A stretch of DNA of 64,000 bases from Halobacteriovorax sp. DA5 (GCF_002903145.1 NZ_PPDJ01000009.1:124001-188000), one strand, 5' to 3'. Positions 1-9,361 are shown, counted from the first letter of the stretch. Translations and numbers: made by a program. The notes: a model not told the origin generated them from the sequence alone.

Positions 1-340
1 CAATATTAAATCTTCTTTTTAACCAAACTGCAGTCAAGATACCGAGAGCGATTGTAAGAAATGCCATCGACGCTCGTGCACCTGTTAAAGAAGATTCTCC
101 CATTAGTACATAAATAGGAAACGGCAGCCAGAAATGAACTGGTGGTTTTGACCAATGTCTCTCTCCGCGGTAGTGGGGTGTCATAATATTATTTGTGTCA
201 TACATATCTTGTGATATTTGCACATATAATGATTCTGTCCCTTGTCTTGGGGCACTAATATTTCCAATGTCCCAAAAGTAGAAAATTGAAAATAGGAATG
301 TAAAAATAATAAATAAATTCTTATCTGAAACTTTTGTCAT
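1..340 (-). CDS. ArnT-like glycosyltransferase (GT39/GT83 type), 3' part outside window
   Basis: The first 113 residues of a membrane protein read from an ATG at 338-340 to the window edge without a stop. A hydrophobic N-terminal segment (about residues 9-22) is followed by PRQGTESLYVQISQDM and then SKPPVHFWL. That is the layout of the dolichyl-phosphate-mannose/undecaprenyl-phosphate-sugar transferases: an acidic residue in the first periplasmic loop, then a KPP-hydrophobic-W motif before the second membrane segment. Such enzymes move a sugar from a polyprenyl-phosphate carrier to lipid A or protein outside the inner membrane. The gene begins 16 bp after the pfkA stop on the same strand, so it probably shares the gpmI-pfkA transcript. 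Acceptor and donor cannot be deduced from this fragment. Confidence 0.7.
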   Translation of the reverse strand, partial: MTKVSDKNLFIIFTFLFSIFYFWDIGNISAPRQGTESLYVQISQDMYDTNNIMTPHYRGERHWSKPPVHFWLPFPIYVLMGESSLTGARASMAFLTIALGILTAVWLKRRFNI

Positions 341-356
341 ATTTATAAACTTCGTT

Positions 357-1364
357 TTATTTTGATAAGGTTTTAACCATATCTACGTATTTCTCTTCAA
401 CTTCAAATTTTTTGCCAAGACACTTCTCTAAGTTTTCGACAACAATTTGACCATTTTGTTCTGCTGTAACAATTGCAGTTTTTCCTTCAAGAAGTGATTT
501 AACAGCAAGATGTCCCATTTGGGTTGCAATAAAGCGATCACGACCAGTAGGGTTTCCTCCGCGTTGAATATGTCCTAGGATACAAACACGTGAATCAATC
601 TTGTGATCTTCAAGAAGTTTGTTGTGAACGTAGTGAGACAGACCTTCAGTTTCCCCTTCAGCAGCAATGATGATTGAAGAACCTTTTCCACGCTGAAGTC
701 CACGTTTAATATCTGTCGCAATTGTGTCAACATCAACATTACTTTCATCTTGAATAGGGAAGATAATATTTTCTGCTCCAGTACAAAGTCCTACGTGAAG
801 AGCGATAGCAGGAGACTTTCGCCCCATTACTTCAACAATGAATGTACGATCGTGTGAGTGTGCAGTGTCACGAATTTTATCCACGGCCTCAATAGCAGTT
901 TGAACGGCAGTATCAAAACCGATTGAATAATCAGTTCCTTCAATATCATTATCAATTGTTCCAGGAATTCCAACTACTGGAACACCGTGTTCCTTGTGAA
1001 GCTCCCAAGCACCATTAAATGAACCATTACCACCAATAACAATTAAGGCATCAATATTCTTTCTCTTAAGAATATGTGCCGCTTCTCTTCTTATCTCTGG
1101 TTGCATAAATTCAGGACAACGAGAAGTTTGAAGAATTGTTCCACCTTTTTGAAGAATGTTACCAACACTTGCGGCATCCATTTTGTGTTGCGATCCTTCG
1201 AGTAGACCTGCAAAACCACGACGAATTCCATAAATCTCAATATCATTTGCAATACAAGTACGAACGACTGCTCTAATCGCACAGTTCATTCCAGGGCTAT
1301 CGCCACCGCTACAAAGAACAGCAATTGTTTTAATCGACTTTACATCTTTTTCAACTTCACTCAT
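357..1364 (-). CDS. pfkA: ATP-dependent 6-phosphofructokinase
   Basis: Phosphorylates fructose 6-phosphate to fructose 1,6-bisphosphate, the committing step of glycolysis. The 335 residues match the usual bacterial PfkA length plus a short N-terminal extension. Visible motifs: GGDSPGMN (residues 20-27, nucleotide loop), GGNGS (111-115), the catalytic PGTIDND (134-140), EVMGR, and the substrate-binding HIQRGGNPTGRDR near residue 270. Glycine 114 after N113 is the residue typical of ATP-using rather than PPi-using enzymes. The aspartate normally at position 113 (D103 of E. coli PfkA, which contacts Mg-ATP) is asparagine here. It lies 8 bp downstream of gpmI on the same strand, making a small glycolytic operon. 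Confidence 0.93.
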   Translation of the reverse strand: MSEVEKDVKSIKTIAVLCSGGDSPGMNCAIRAVVRTCIANDIEIYGIRRGFAGLLEGSQHKMDAASVGNILQKGGTILQTSRCPEFMQPEIRREAAHILKRKNIDALIVIGGNGSFNGAWELHKEHGVPVVGIPGTIDNDIEGTDYSIGFDTAVQTAIEAVDKIRDTAHSHDRTFIVEVMGRKSPAIALHVGLCTGAENIIFPIQDESNVDVDTIATDIKRGLQRGKGSSIIIAAEGETEGLSHYVHNKLLEDHKIDSRVCILGHIQRGGNPTGRDRFIATQMGHLAVKSLLEGKTAIVTAEQNGQIVVENLEKCLGKKFEVEEKYVDMVKTLSK

Positions 1365-1372
1365 AAAATTTC

Positions 1373-2896
1373 CTATTCAAAAATATGATGGCCAGTAAAA
1401 CTTGCTGGACGATCAATCCCCATAATATAAAGACAAGTAGGTGAGACATCCATTAGCGAATGATCCCCCGGTGCTATAGTAAAAGCTTTATCCTTTAATG
1501 CGCTATTGATAACACAAAACGGTACCGGTGCTCCTGTATGAGCTGTATGTGGTGTTCCATCCTTATGTACCATTTGGTCACTATTGCCATGATCGGCAGT
1601 GATAATAATAGTTATATTTTCATCAAGACATTTTTGTACTAGTTTTCCTACGCACTCATCAAGTGTTTCAATAGCATGAACTGCAGCTTCATATTTACCC
1701 GTGTGTCCAACCATATCTGAGTTTGCAAAGTTTACGACACTAAAATCAAAGTCACTTATTTTAGAAATTAAATTCTCTGTTACTTCTGGCGCACTCATTT
1801 GTGGCTTTTCATCATAAGTTGAAACTTCTTTTGGCGAAGGAATTAGAAAATGTTCTTCATTTGGAAAAGGCTTCTTTTCTCCACCATTAAAAAAGAATGT
1901 TACGTGTGCATACTTTTCAGTCTCAGCAATCTTTAATTGTTTCTTTCCAATACTACTTAAGTACTCAGTCATTGTTCCTTGAAGCTTCTCTTTATCAAAT
2001 AAAATTGGAAGTTCCATTTCATCCGGAATAAATGGCGTCATACATAGAAACATTGCTGGAAAGAATGGCCTTTCAAACTCAGTAAACTCTGGATAGTTAA
2101 ATGCCATTGTTAACTGAATTGCGCGATCGGGTCTAAAATTTGTAAAGAAGACGCAGTCTCCTTCTTTAATAGCGTAGTCTTTATTAAAGAGTGTCGGCGA
2201 TACGAACTCATCAGTGCGACCAGCTTCATACTCACTATTGAGATATTCAATAGGTGATAAGTCAGTCACATCACCATGACCTAGGAACATATCATATGCT
2301 AATTTGATTTTTTCCCAACGGCGATCACGATCCATTCCAATTGAGCGGCCTTGCATTGAAGCAAAGTGTGATCCTTCAAAATCAACGATCTCTTTTAAAT
2401 ACATTTCACCACATGCTGGCGGTGTATCTCTACCATCCATGAAAGCATGTAAGAAAACTTCAATACCTTCTTTCTTAAGACATTTGATGATTTCTTTTGT
2501 GTGTTCAATATGTGAGTGAATTCCACCGTCCGAAAGAAGTCCCATGAGGTGAATGCGATTATTATTTTTCTTTGCTACTTCAATGAGTTCCTTCAGTTTA
2601 GGAAGTTCACCAAAAGTATGATTTTTAATTGCTTCATTAATACGAACTAAATCCTGGCGAATGGCACGTCCCGCACCTAAGTTCATATGGCCAACTTCCG
2701 AATTTCCAACAACACCTTTTGGAAGACCTACTAAAACACCACCTGCTTGGATCGTTGTAAATGGATAACTTTTAAACAATTCATCCAAAACCGGAGTTTT
2801 TGCATCTCGAATCGCATTCTTTTCAGTGTTTTCACTAATCCCAAAGCCATCTAGGATGACAAGAAGGGCCTTTTGGCTAATATTTTTAATCGACAT
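1373..2896 (-). CDS. gpmI: 2,3-bisphosphoglycerate-independent phosphoglycerate mutase
   Basis: Interconverts 3- and 2-phosphoglycerate through a phosphoserine intermediate, using two metal ions (usually Mn2+). The 507 residues are the standard length for this alkaline-phosphatase-fold enzyme. ILDGFG (residues 14-19) supplies a metal ligand. GNSEVGH (64-70) contains the catalytic Ser66. Further metal-site motifs are MDGRDTPP (near 153) and TADHGNSDQM (near 435). First gene of a minus-strand operon with pfkA, 8 bp between them. Both are glycolytic, so joint control is plausible. Identification is secure. Confidence 0.95.
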   Translation of the reverse strand: MSIKNISQKALLVILDGFGISENTEKNAIRDAKTPVLDELFKSYPFTTIQAGGVLVGLPKGVVGNSEVGHMNLGAGRAIRQDLVRINEAIKNHTFGELPKLKELIEVAKKNNNRIHLMGLLSDGGIHSHIEHTKEIIKCLKKEGIEVFLHAFMDGRDTPPACGEMYLKEIVDFEGSHFASMQGRSIGMDRDRRWEKIKLAYDMFLGHGDVTDLSPIEYLNSEYEAGRTDEFVSPTLFNKDYAIKEGDCVFFTNFRPDRAIQLTMAFNYPEFTEFERPFFPAMFLCMTPFIPDEMELPILFDKEKLQGTMTEYLSSIGKKQLKIAETEKYAHVTFFFNGGEKKPFPNEEHFLIPSPKEVSTYDEKPQMSAPEVTENLISKISDFDFSVVNFANSDMVGHTGKYEAAVHAIETLDECVGKLVQKCLDENITIIITADHGNSDQMVHKDGTPHTAHTGAPVPFCVINSALKDKAFTIAPGDHSLMDVSPTCLYIMGIDRPASFTGHHIFE

Positions 2897-3025
2897 AAAT
2901 TGATTCCCGTTAAAAGCTTATTCAATCCTTATTCTAATACTACCCAAATATTAGACAAAATACTCTATCGTGTTCATTTTTTAAACACTAGGTCTTTGTA
3001 AAGGACTGTAATCTCATCTTAAAAC

Positions 3026-3042
3026 TTGGCACACAACTTGTA
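3026..3042 (+). promoter_or_regulatory. candidate sigma54-type promoter
   Basis: TTGGCAC, five bases, TTGTA. The -24 element (TGGCAC) matches the RpoN consensus exactly and the GG-to-GT spacing is the required 10 bases. The -12 element has GT in place of GC. A transcript would begin near 3053, about 45 bp before the lipoprotein ATG. No sigma70 pair with good spacing is obvious in the same interval. Prediction by consensus only. Confidence 0.35.
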
Positions 3043-3098
3043 TATATATAGGCAAATAGTTTAAACACACGCAAACACAGAGAATTTTGGAGAATACT

Positions 3099-3854
3099 AT
3101 GAAACTTAACCTTAAGAACACATTACTTTCAGTTATTGTTCTAGCTTCGCTTGTCGGGTGTGGATCTGACGGTGGGTCTGGAAATGGAAGCACTTATGGA
3201 AATTACGCTGCTGGCTCTGCTAGTGAGTATGTTGATACAGCAAGAGGCTTACCAAATAGCTTAAGCACTGCGGATGAATTATCTCAAGCAATTGTTAATA
3301 ATAATTTTGCAAATAGAAGTATTGGCGATTCTGAATATCCTATTTATACAATTTCTAGCTTTGATAATTTATCAGGATCAAATAATTCAGGTAATTGTGA
3401 TGATTTTGAAGTATTTGGAATGAGTTTAGGAACTATATGTACTTCATCATCTTCTTCGTCTTCATCTGGCTATACTGTCGGTGGATATCGTGGTCTCTAT
3501 AGAGATGGAAGAATTGCACGTAGTAATGAGTCTCTTGATGGCGCATTTGGATCTACTATTTCACAATTAGCTACTTTCTTGGCCAATAAAGTACAAGAGT
3601 CTGATGCAAATGGTACACTTTTTAAACGTTATGGTTATGGATATGCTCCATATAAAGATGGAATGTGTAATGACTATAATTGGGTAAGAAGCTACTACAA
3701 TGGATCGATACAATTTTGTACTCAAGTTGCACAAACATATGCAGTGGAGTGGATTGTGACAATTAACGGAAAAAGGGCCCTTATTAATATGAATGCACCA
3801 CTTGCTTTACAACCAGTTTTAAGAGCAACAAGTGTAGGAGTTTCGGCTCACTAA
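3099..3854 (+). CDS. secreted lipoprotein, Ser/Gly/Asn-rich, function unknown
   Basis: 251 residues. The N-terminus has a lipoprotein signal peptide with lipobox LVGC, then a Gly/Ser/Asn-rich linker, so the mature protein should be tethered to a membrane by its lipidated cysteine. A run of eight serines lies near the middle (encoded around 3449-3472). The C-terminal half is Tyr-rich with a few cysteines. No known domain is recognised. The reading frame is open from a TTG at 3087, but the ATG at 3099 is preferred because GGAG lies six bases before it. It is monocistronic: a sigma54-like promoter lies upstream and a strong terminator follows. Halobacteriovorax-type genomes carry many such orphan lipoproteins; no function can be assigned. 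Confidence 0.75.
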   Translation: MKLNLKNTLLSVIVLASLVGCGSDGGSGNGSTYGNYAAGSASEYVDTARGLPNSLSTADELSQAIVNNNFANRSIGDSEYPIYTISSFDNLSGSNNSGNCDDFEVFGMSLGTICTSSSSSSSSGYTVGGYRGLYRDGRIARSNESLDGAFGSTISQLATFLANKVQESDANGTLFKRYGYGYAPYKDGMCNDYNWVRSYYNGSIQFCTQVAQTYAVEWIVTINGKRALINMNAPLALQPVLRATSVGVSAH

Positions 3855-3887
3855 TAAATAAAAACGATTTTAAATTTATACCTGACT

Positions 3888-3916
3888 AAAAAGCGCGGCA
3901 TTGTTCGCGCTTTTTT
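3888..3916 (+). terminator. rho-independent terminator
   Basis: AAAAAGCGCG, 8-base loop, CGCGCTTTTTT: a GC stem with a six-T tract, 34 bp after the lipoprotein stop. Confidence 0.85.
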
Positions 3917-4021
3917 ATTAAATTTAACCTAATTTACTCCGGCTAAATTGTGTCTACACGTGCATGAAATCTGAACATCATTTATAATAGAACTGTTTTA
4001 GTATTAAAAAAGGACTATTAT

Positions 4022-5746
4022 ATGGCAAAGTATCGTACAGATTTAATGGATGTGAATTTCAATCTATTTAAAGCGTGCAAAATTCAAGACGAAGCAAGCG
4101 AGCTTGGATATGGTGAAGCTGAATTAAAAGATATCCTAACTCAATTCGATAAATTCGTTGAAAATGAAATTTATCCAACTCGTCAAATTAGTGATGAGAT
4201 TGGCGTAAAGCACGTTGATGGAAAAGTTATTGTTCCAGAAGTTTTTCACCAAGCAAATAAAGCCTTCTATGAGAATGGTTGGTATGCACTTGGTTATCCT
4301 GAAGAGGTTGGTGGAATGCCAGCTCCTCACGCAATGAAAGTTGCATGTACTTCAATGGCAATTGGTTCAAATGTTGCGTGGTCAATGTACTACGGACTGT
4401 CTCAAGGTGCCATGAATGTAATTCTTAAGGTTGGTTCTCAAGAACAGAAAGATCTATTTGTGACAAAGATGATGACAGGAGAGTGGGGAGGCACAATGTG
4501 TCTTACTGAGCCTGGTGCTGGATCTGATGTTGGGAACGCAAAGACGACGGCAAAACCTCTTGATAACGGGAAATACGCAATCAATGGTGTGAAGATTTTT
4601 ATCTCTTCTGGAGAAAGTGATCTTTACGAAAATAACATCCACCTTGTTCTAGCAAGAACTCCTGGTGCTCCAGAAGGTACGAAGGGACTTTCCCTTTTTA
4701 TTGTTCCACGCTTTAACGTTGAAACTGGTGAGTCAAATAATGTTAAGTGCACAAAGCTAGAACATAAAATGGGGATTCACGCACAGGCAACATGCGAATT
4801 AACATTTGGTCAAGATGGTGAGTGTGTTGGAGAACTGATTGGGAATGAGTTTGATGGAATGGCAAATATGTTCATCATGATGAATGAGGCAAGGCTTCTT
4901 TGTGGCCTTCAAGGTGAAGCTCAATCAAATCTTTGCTTTGAGCTTACTGAGCAATATGCAAGAGAGCGCTCTCAATTTGGTACCGAAATTATCAATATGC
5001 CAGATGTTAAGAGAATGCTTCTTAAGATGAGGTCTACGGGACGTGGACTGAGAGCTCTTTCTCTTTATACAGCAAACCTTTTTGATAAAGCTGAAAAAGG
5101 TGATGATGAAGCTGAAAAAGAAATCGCATTATTTACTCCGATCTGTAAGGGATTTTGTACAGATGAGGGTGTAAATATCGCAAGTGAAGGTGTTCAAGTT
5201 CACGGCGGTTACGGATACTGTACTGAGTATGGAATTGAGCAATTTATGCGTGATACAAAGATTGCTACAATTTATGAAGGTACAAATGGTATCCAGGCGA
5301 TCGACTTTGTTATGAGAAAAATCCTTATGGATAAAGGCGAAACATTCTTTAATGTAGGTAAGAAGATTCAAGCGACAATGAATAGAGAAGAAGCCAAGGC
5401 GTACCCTCATGAAGTTTCAATGATTGGAAAATCAATGGAGATGAGTGAAGAAGTTGTGAAGAAATTCGGATCGTTTATGGCGGCAAAGAATCAAAGCGCA
5501 GTTCTAGCTCACGCAACAGATTTTTTAAGTTATTGTGGAAACCTTGTCGTTTCATGGCTTCTTCTTGAGCATGCTTGTATTGCTCAAAATGAATTAAAGA
5601 CGGCAACAGGTGAAGAAGAGAAGAAATATTATCAGTCTAAAATCGATGATTTTAAAGTTTTTTGTCAGTACCAATTAACGAGAAATATTGGACTCGCACA
5701 TAGTGTTTTAAACTTCGAGGAAGATTTAACTTCGATTAATGTTTAA
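4022..5746 (+). CDS. acyl-CoA dehydrogenase, long form with C-terminal extension
   Basis: FAD-dependent alpha,beta-dehydrogenation of an acyl-CoA in fatty-acid oxidation; cytoplasmic. 574 residues against about 380 for the short-chain class, so it belongs to the larger FadE/DmdC-like group with an extra C-terminal helical domain. CLTEPGAGSD (from residue 160) is the FAD/substrate signature. GGYGYCTEYGIEQFMRD and IYEGTNGIQ follow. Glu419 in YEGTNGIQ aligns with the catalytic base of medium-chain dehydrogenases. The start is supported by AAAGGA seven bases upstream. A TATAAT at 3983-3988 could be the -10 box, without a convincing -35. Substrate chain length cannot be read from sequence; a methylthiopropanoyl-CoA role is possible but not shown. 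Confidence 0.88.
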   Translation: MAKYRTDLMDVNFNLFKACKIQDEASELGYGEAELKDILTQFDKFVENEIYPTRQISDEIGVKHVDGKVIVPEVFHQANKAFYENGWYALGYPEEVGGMPAPHAMKVACTSMAIGSNVAWSMYYGLSQGAMNVILKVGSQEQKDLFVTKMMTGEWGGTMCLTEPGAGSDVGNAKTTAKPLDNGKYAINGVKIFISSGESDLYENNIHLVLARTPGAPEGTKGLSLFIVPRFNVETGESNNVKCTKLEHKMGIHAQATCELTFGQDGECVGELIGNEFDGMANMFIMMNEARLLCGLQGEAQSNLCFELTEQYARERSQFGTEIINMPDVKRMLLKMRSTGRGLRALSLYTANLFDKAEKGDDEAEKEIALFTPICKGFCTDEGVNIASEGVQVHGGYGYCTEYGIEQFMRDTKIATIYEGTNGIQAIDFVMRKILMDKGETFFNVGKKIQATMNREEAKAYPHEVSMIGKSMEMSEEVVKKFGSFMAAKNQSAVLAHATDFLSYCGNLVVSWLLLEHACIAQNELKTATGEEEKKYYQSKIDDFKVFCQYQLTRNIGLAHSVLNFEEDLTSINV

Positions 5747-5776
5747 TTAAAGATTAAGCACAAGGGTATGTGAGAG

Positions 5777-6589
5777 ATGCAAGAAATGGAAAAAGGAGTC
5801 GATCTATTTAATGAGGCGACTCGTGGTAGTACAGACTACTATAAAGACAATGTTTATATCATGAAAAAGAAAGGAGAGTATGCTCCTTTAAGTTTCATGA
5901 AAAAGAAAGTTGAAGGCTTTGATGAGGAAAGCTTACTTAGTCGTGGATTTATATACGACTCACTTGAGCTCGTAGGTGATAAAGAATTTTCTGAATGGTA
6001 TGAGAAACAATTTTCTCGAAAGATGAAAAGGTCTCATGCTAAGCAGGTTCTAATTATTCACTTACCGGATAACAAAAGAATCTTTGACGCTATTGAAACA
6101 GTTAATAAGGTTTATGATATTCTTCGCGATGAGCGAATTATTTTTAATGGTAAGAAGCTTCCTGTTCAGTTGGGGGAGTGGTACGCAAAATGTATCTTCG
6201 GTCTAATGCAACAAAAGTCGACATCACAACGAGGTTTTGATTTCTACGTTGGTGATAAGAGAGTTGAAGTTGTTGTGCATTGGGGAGATCAAACATCTCC
6301 AAAAGGTGTAAAAGTTAGAAAGTCTCTATGTGATCTTTCAGCAAGCGTTATTATCATTTATCTAGCTCGTAACTTTATGATTCGAGATATCTGTCTTCTC
6401 GATTCAGATTATGTTTTAAGAAAATTTGCAGGAAAGGGACATACTCTTTTTCTAAAAGATTCTGAAATTAGTGGTTACTTCTTTTCAAAGTCAACGAAGC
6501 ATAAAGATAAAGTCGTAAATAAGAATGCTCTTCTTAAATACGCTTTACCTAAGCTTGCGATGAATTTAACAGAATTCTTAGAAAGCTAA
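5777..6589 (+). CDS. unknown protein, possible degenerate PD-(D/E)XK-like fold
   Basis: 270 residues, soluble, basic, no signal peptide. It lies 30 bp after the acyl-CoA dehydrogenase with no terminator between, so probably the same transcript. I do not recognise the family. Residues about 134-170 read LGEWYAKCIFGL, then RGFDFYVGDKRVEVVV. A helix followed by G-(F/Y)-D, a beta strand, a turn and a second strand with E is how many restriction-like nuclease cores look, but the lysine expected after E is valine. It may therefore be an inactive or merely similar fold. The ATG at 5777 follows TGAGAG; a second ATG at 5786 is possible. Confidence in the gene is good; confidence in the fold is low. 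Confidence 0.6.
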   Translation: MQEMEKGVDLFNEATRGSTDYYKDNVYIMKKKGEYAPLSFMKKKVEGFDEESLLSRGFIYDSLELVGDKEFSEWYEKQFSRKMKRSHAKQVLIIHLPDNKRIFDAIETVNKVYDILRDERIIFNGKKLPVQLGEWYAKCIFGLMQQKSTSQRGFDFYVGDKRVEVVVHWGDQTSPKGVKVRKSLCDLSASVIIIYLARNFMIRDICLLDSDYVLRKFAGKGHTLFLKDSEISGYFFSKSTKHKDKVVNKNALLKYALPKLAMNLTEFLES

Positions 6590-6591
6590 GA

Positions 6592-7827
6592 TTATAGTAA
6601 TTCATATTTTAAAAGGCGGCATTCAATGTCGCCATTTAAAAACTCTGTTTTCTTACTTGTTTTTAAACGAATATTTTTTCTTAGTGGCCCGTGAGCTGTA
6701 AGAATAAATGCTGTAGAACCCTTGAAGTTATTTTTAAGAGTTTCACCCATCTCGAAATAGAAGTCGTTAATATCAAGACCACCAATCGCTTGAATACGCT
6801 CTCCATAAGGAGGGTTAAATAGGATTAATCCTCTTTCAAATCCCGCAGGTGCTTGTGAATTAATGAAGTTTTCGCAGTTGAAGTTTACGAAATCAACACG
6901 GCCAAAACAGTTGAGAAGGTGAGTTCTCATGAGTTTAAAGTTTTCAACATCAGCATCATTGCAATAGAACTTATCATTTGGAATTGAATCTATTCTTTCC
7001 TGTGAATCTTTCATGATCTCGTGAACTTTATCAAAGTACCAATCAACTAGATTCGAATCATGAAACCACGGCTGACCTGTAAAAGAATACGGAGTCGTAT
7101 TTTGTTTAAGTCTTAAAAATGCTGGCGATAATTTCAAGAAGTAGAAAATTGCTTCAATTAAAATTGTTCCTGAACCTGCCATTGGATCATAGAATGGACC
7201 TTGGCAGTCCCATTTTGTTTCTGCAATAAGAGAAGCCGCTAAGTTTTCACGAAGTGGCGCACGGTGTCCGCTTTCACGATAGCCACGCTTATCAAGAGAA
7301 GTTCCAACCATGTCAGCGTAAACAATTACTTTACAGCCTTCTTTAACCTTTTCAACACGTTGAAGAAAGCTAACGTTAGGTTCATTTGTCTCTACATTTG
7401 GACGCTTATTAAATTTATCTCTCATATAATCAACAAGAGAATCTTTTAGAGTTTGTGAAAGGAAGATAGAACTTCTAAAAAGCTCCTTACTCTCACCATC
7501 TAGAAGAGTGTTGATTTTAAAAGTTTGCTCTGGAGTAATATAGTCTTCCCATGGAAGCTCACTTGCTCTTTTATAGATTTGTTTTTCGTCGCGAATATAG
7601 AAGAAGCCAACTTCTTTAAAGACACGAGAAGCAATTCTAGCGTTGAAGATATATTCAACTGTGGCCTTATTTCTTGCCTTAAATGAAGCTCCACCACGGC
7701 CGGCCTTGGCCTCGATACCGTTAGCACGTAGCTCATTTACTAGATATTGTTCGCAACCTCTTGGGCAAGAGGCAAAATAAAAACTCTTGTCATTAATGAC
7801 TTTGTTCGACTTCTGATATTTTTCCAT
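6592..7827 (-). CDS. rlmL: THUMP-domain 23S rRNA guanine-N2 methyltransferase, RlmL-like
   Basis: SAM-dependent RNA methyltransferase, probably making m2G in 23S rRNA (position 2445 in E. coli). The 411 residues correspond to the N-terminal RlmL half or the free-standing YpsC/RlmL form; the RlmK half is absent. Residues 14-180 form the RNA-binding THUMP region, beginning FYFASCPRGCE. FYDPMAGSGTILIEA near residue 213 is the SAM-binding loop. LFNPPYGERI near 337 is the N-P-P-Y catalytic motif of N2-guanine methylases. It converges on the 5777-6589 gene with a 2-bp gap. A hairpin at 6615-6633 within its last codons is followed on this strand by TTTT. Exact target position is inferred from family only. 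Confidence 0.85.
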   Translation of the reverse strand: MEKYQKSNKVINDKSFYFASCPRGCEQYLVNELRANGIEAKAGRGGASFKARNKATVEYIFNARIASRVFKEVGFFYIRDEKQIYKRASELPWEDYITPEQTFKINTLLDGESKELFRSSIFLSQTLKDSLVDYMRDKFNKRPNVETNEPNVSFLQRVEKVKEGCKVIVYADMVGTSLDKRGYRESGHRAPLRENLAASLIAETKWDCQGPFYDPMAGSGTILIEAIFYFLKLSPAFLRLKQNTTPYSFTGQPWFHDSNLVDWYFDKVHEIMKDSQERIDSIPNDKFYCNDADVENFKLMRTHLLNCFGRVDFVNFNCENFINSQAPAGFERGLILFNPPYGERIQAIGGLDINDFYFEMGETLKNNFKGSTAFILTAHGPLRKNIRLKTSKKTEFLNGDIECRLLKYELL

Positions 7828-8010
7828 GACTCGATTTATGATTTATTTAGGTATGTGTCAAAGAAAAAGGCTTAAGTTGGTAAAAATTCGTTCATTTTCC
7901 TCAATAAAATAGGCTAATTTCCTTTGTATAGGGTTCAAACTTGGAGCATATGCTGATATAGTTTCGAACATAAATATATAAAGATTTATTCATACATAAA
8001 GTGAGGAAAC

Positions 8011-9306
8011 ATGAGCTTTACAGATTACAAAGTAGCAGACATCTCTCTAGCTGACTGGGGAAGAAAAGAAATTAAGATCGCTGAAACTGAAATGCCGGGA
8101 CTAATGTCTCTAAGAAAAGAGTTTGGAGCGGCAAAGCCACTTAAAGGTGCAAAAATCGCTGGTTGTCTTCACATGACTATTCAAACAGCTGTACTTATTG
8201 AGACTCTAGTTGAGCTAGGTGCTGAAGTAAGATGGTCTTCATGTAATATTTATTCAACTCAAGATCAAGCTGCTGCTGCAATCGCTGCTGCTGGAATTCC
8301 TGTTTTTGCTTGGAAAGGTATGAACGAAGAGGAATTCGACTGGTGTATCGAACAAACTCTTAAGTGGGCAGATGGATCAGCTCTTAACATGATCCTTGAT
8401 GATGGTGGTGACCTTACAAATATGGTTCACGACAAATATCCTGAATTAATCGAAGGAATCAAAGGTCTTTCTGAAGAAACAACTACTGGTGTTCACAGAC
8501 TATATGAAAGAGTTAGAAAAGGTACTCTTAAGATGCCAGCAATCAACATCAATGACTCTGTAACAAAGTCTAAATTTGATAACCTTTACGGATGTAGAGA
8601 GTCTCTAGTAGACGGTATCAAGCGTGCAACTGACGTAATGATCGCAGGTAAAACTTGTGTTGTTGTTGGTTACGGTGATGTTGGTAAGGGTTCTGCTCAG
8701 TCTTTCAAAGGTCTAGGAGCAAGAGTTATCGTTACTGAAATCGATCCAATCTGTGCTCTTCAAGCAGCAATGGAAGGTTTCGAAGTAATGAAAATGGATA
8801 AAGCAGCTTCTGAAGGTGATATCTTCGTAACAACTACTGGTTGTCTAAAAGTTATCAATGCTTCACACCTTGATAAGATGAGAGACGGTGCAATCGTATG
8901 TAACATTGGTCACTTCGATTCAGAAATCGAAATTTCTCACCTACACAATAACTACGAAGAAGATAACATCAAGCCACAGGTAGATATGTATACTTCAAAA
9001 GATGGAAGAAGAATTATCCTTCTTGCTCAAGGTCGTCTAGTTAACCTTGGATGTGCTACTGGTCACCCATCATTCGTAATGTCTAACTCATTCTGTAACC
9101 AAGTAATTGCTCAAATGGAACTTTGGGACAATGCTGGTAAGTATGAGAACAAAGTTTATATGCTACCAAAGCACCTGGATGAAAAAGTTGCTATGCTTCA
9201 CCTTGAAAGAATTAATGTTGAAATCGATACATTAACTGCTGAGCAAGCTGAGTACCTAGACATCCCAGTTCAAGGTCCATATAAGCCAGAACACTACAGA
9301 TACTAA
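8011..9306 (+). CDS. ahcY: S-adenosylhomocysteinase
   Basis: Hydrolyses S-adenosylhomocysteine to adenosine and homocysteine, using bound NAD as an internal redox cofactor; removes the inhibitory by-product of methylation. The 431 residues lack the roughly 40-residue insertion of many proteobacterial Ahc[21 protein letters not shown] (about 218-237) is the NAD-binding fold. The invariant C-terminus KPEHYRY is intact. GAGG lies just before the ATG. The 183 bp upstream, divergent from the methyltransferase gene, show no recognisable SAH riboswitch. A hairpin terminator follows, and rpiB begins 55 bp later. Homocysteine from this enzyme could feed the cystathionine beta-synthase encoded at 30581-31963. 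Confidence 0.96.
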   Translation: MSFTDYKVADISLADWGRKEIKIAETEMPGLMSLRKEFGAAKPLKGAKIAGCLHMTIQTAVLIETLVELGAEVRWSSCNIYSTQDQAAAAIAAAGIPVFAWKGMNEEEFDWCIEQTLKWADGSALNMILDDGGDLTNMVHDKYPELIEGIKGLSEETTTGVHRLYERVRKGTLKMPAININDSVTKSKFDNLYGCRESLVDGIKRATDVMIAGKTCVVVGYGDVGKGSAQSFKGLGARVIVTEIDPICALQAAMEGFEVMKMDKAASEGDIFVTTTGCLKVINASHLDKMRDGAIVCNIGHFDSEIEISHLHNNYEEDNIKPQVDMYTSKDGRRIILLAQGRLVNLGCATGHPSFVMSNSFCNQVIAQMELWDNAGKYENKVYMLPKHLDEKVAMLHLERINVEIDTLTAEQAEYLDIPVQGPYKPEHYRY

Positions 9307-9322
9307 GCAACTGCTATATATG

Positions 9323-9346
9323 AAGCCTCCGAAAGGAGGCTTTCTT
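9323..9346 (+). terminator. hairpin terminator with GAAA loop
   Basis: AAGCCTCC, GAAA, GGAGGCTT, then TTCTT. A perfect 8-bp stem with a GNRA-type loop between ahcY and rpiB; the T tract is short, so some read-through into rpiB is likely. Confidence 0.8.
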
Positions 9347-9361
9347 ATTTAAGGTAAAACT

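Noticed and set aside
7828..8010. SAH riboswitch upstream of ahcY
   Set aside because: No match to the conserved core and no fitting stems before the ribosome site.
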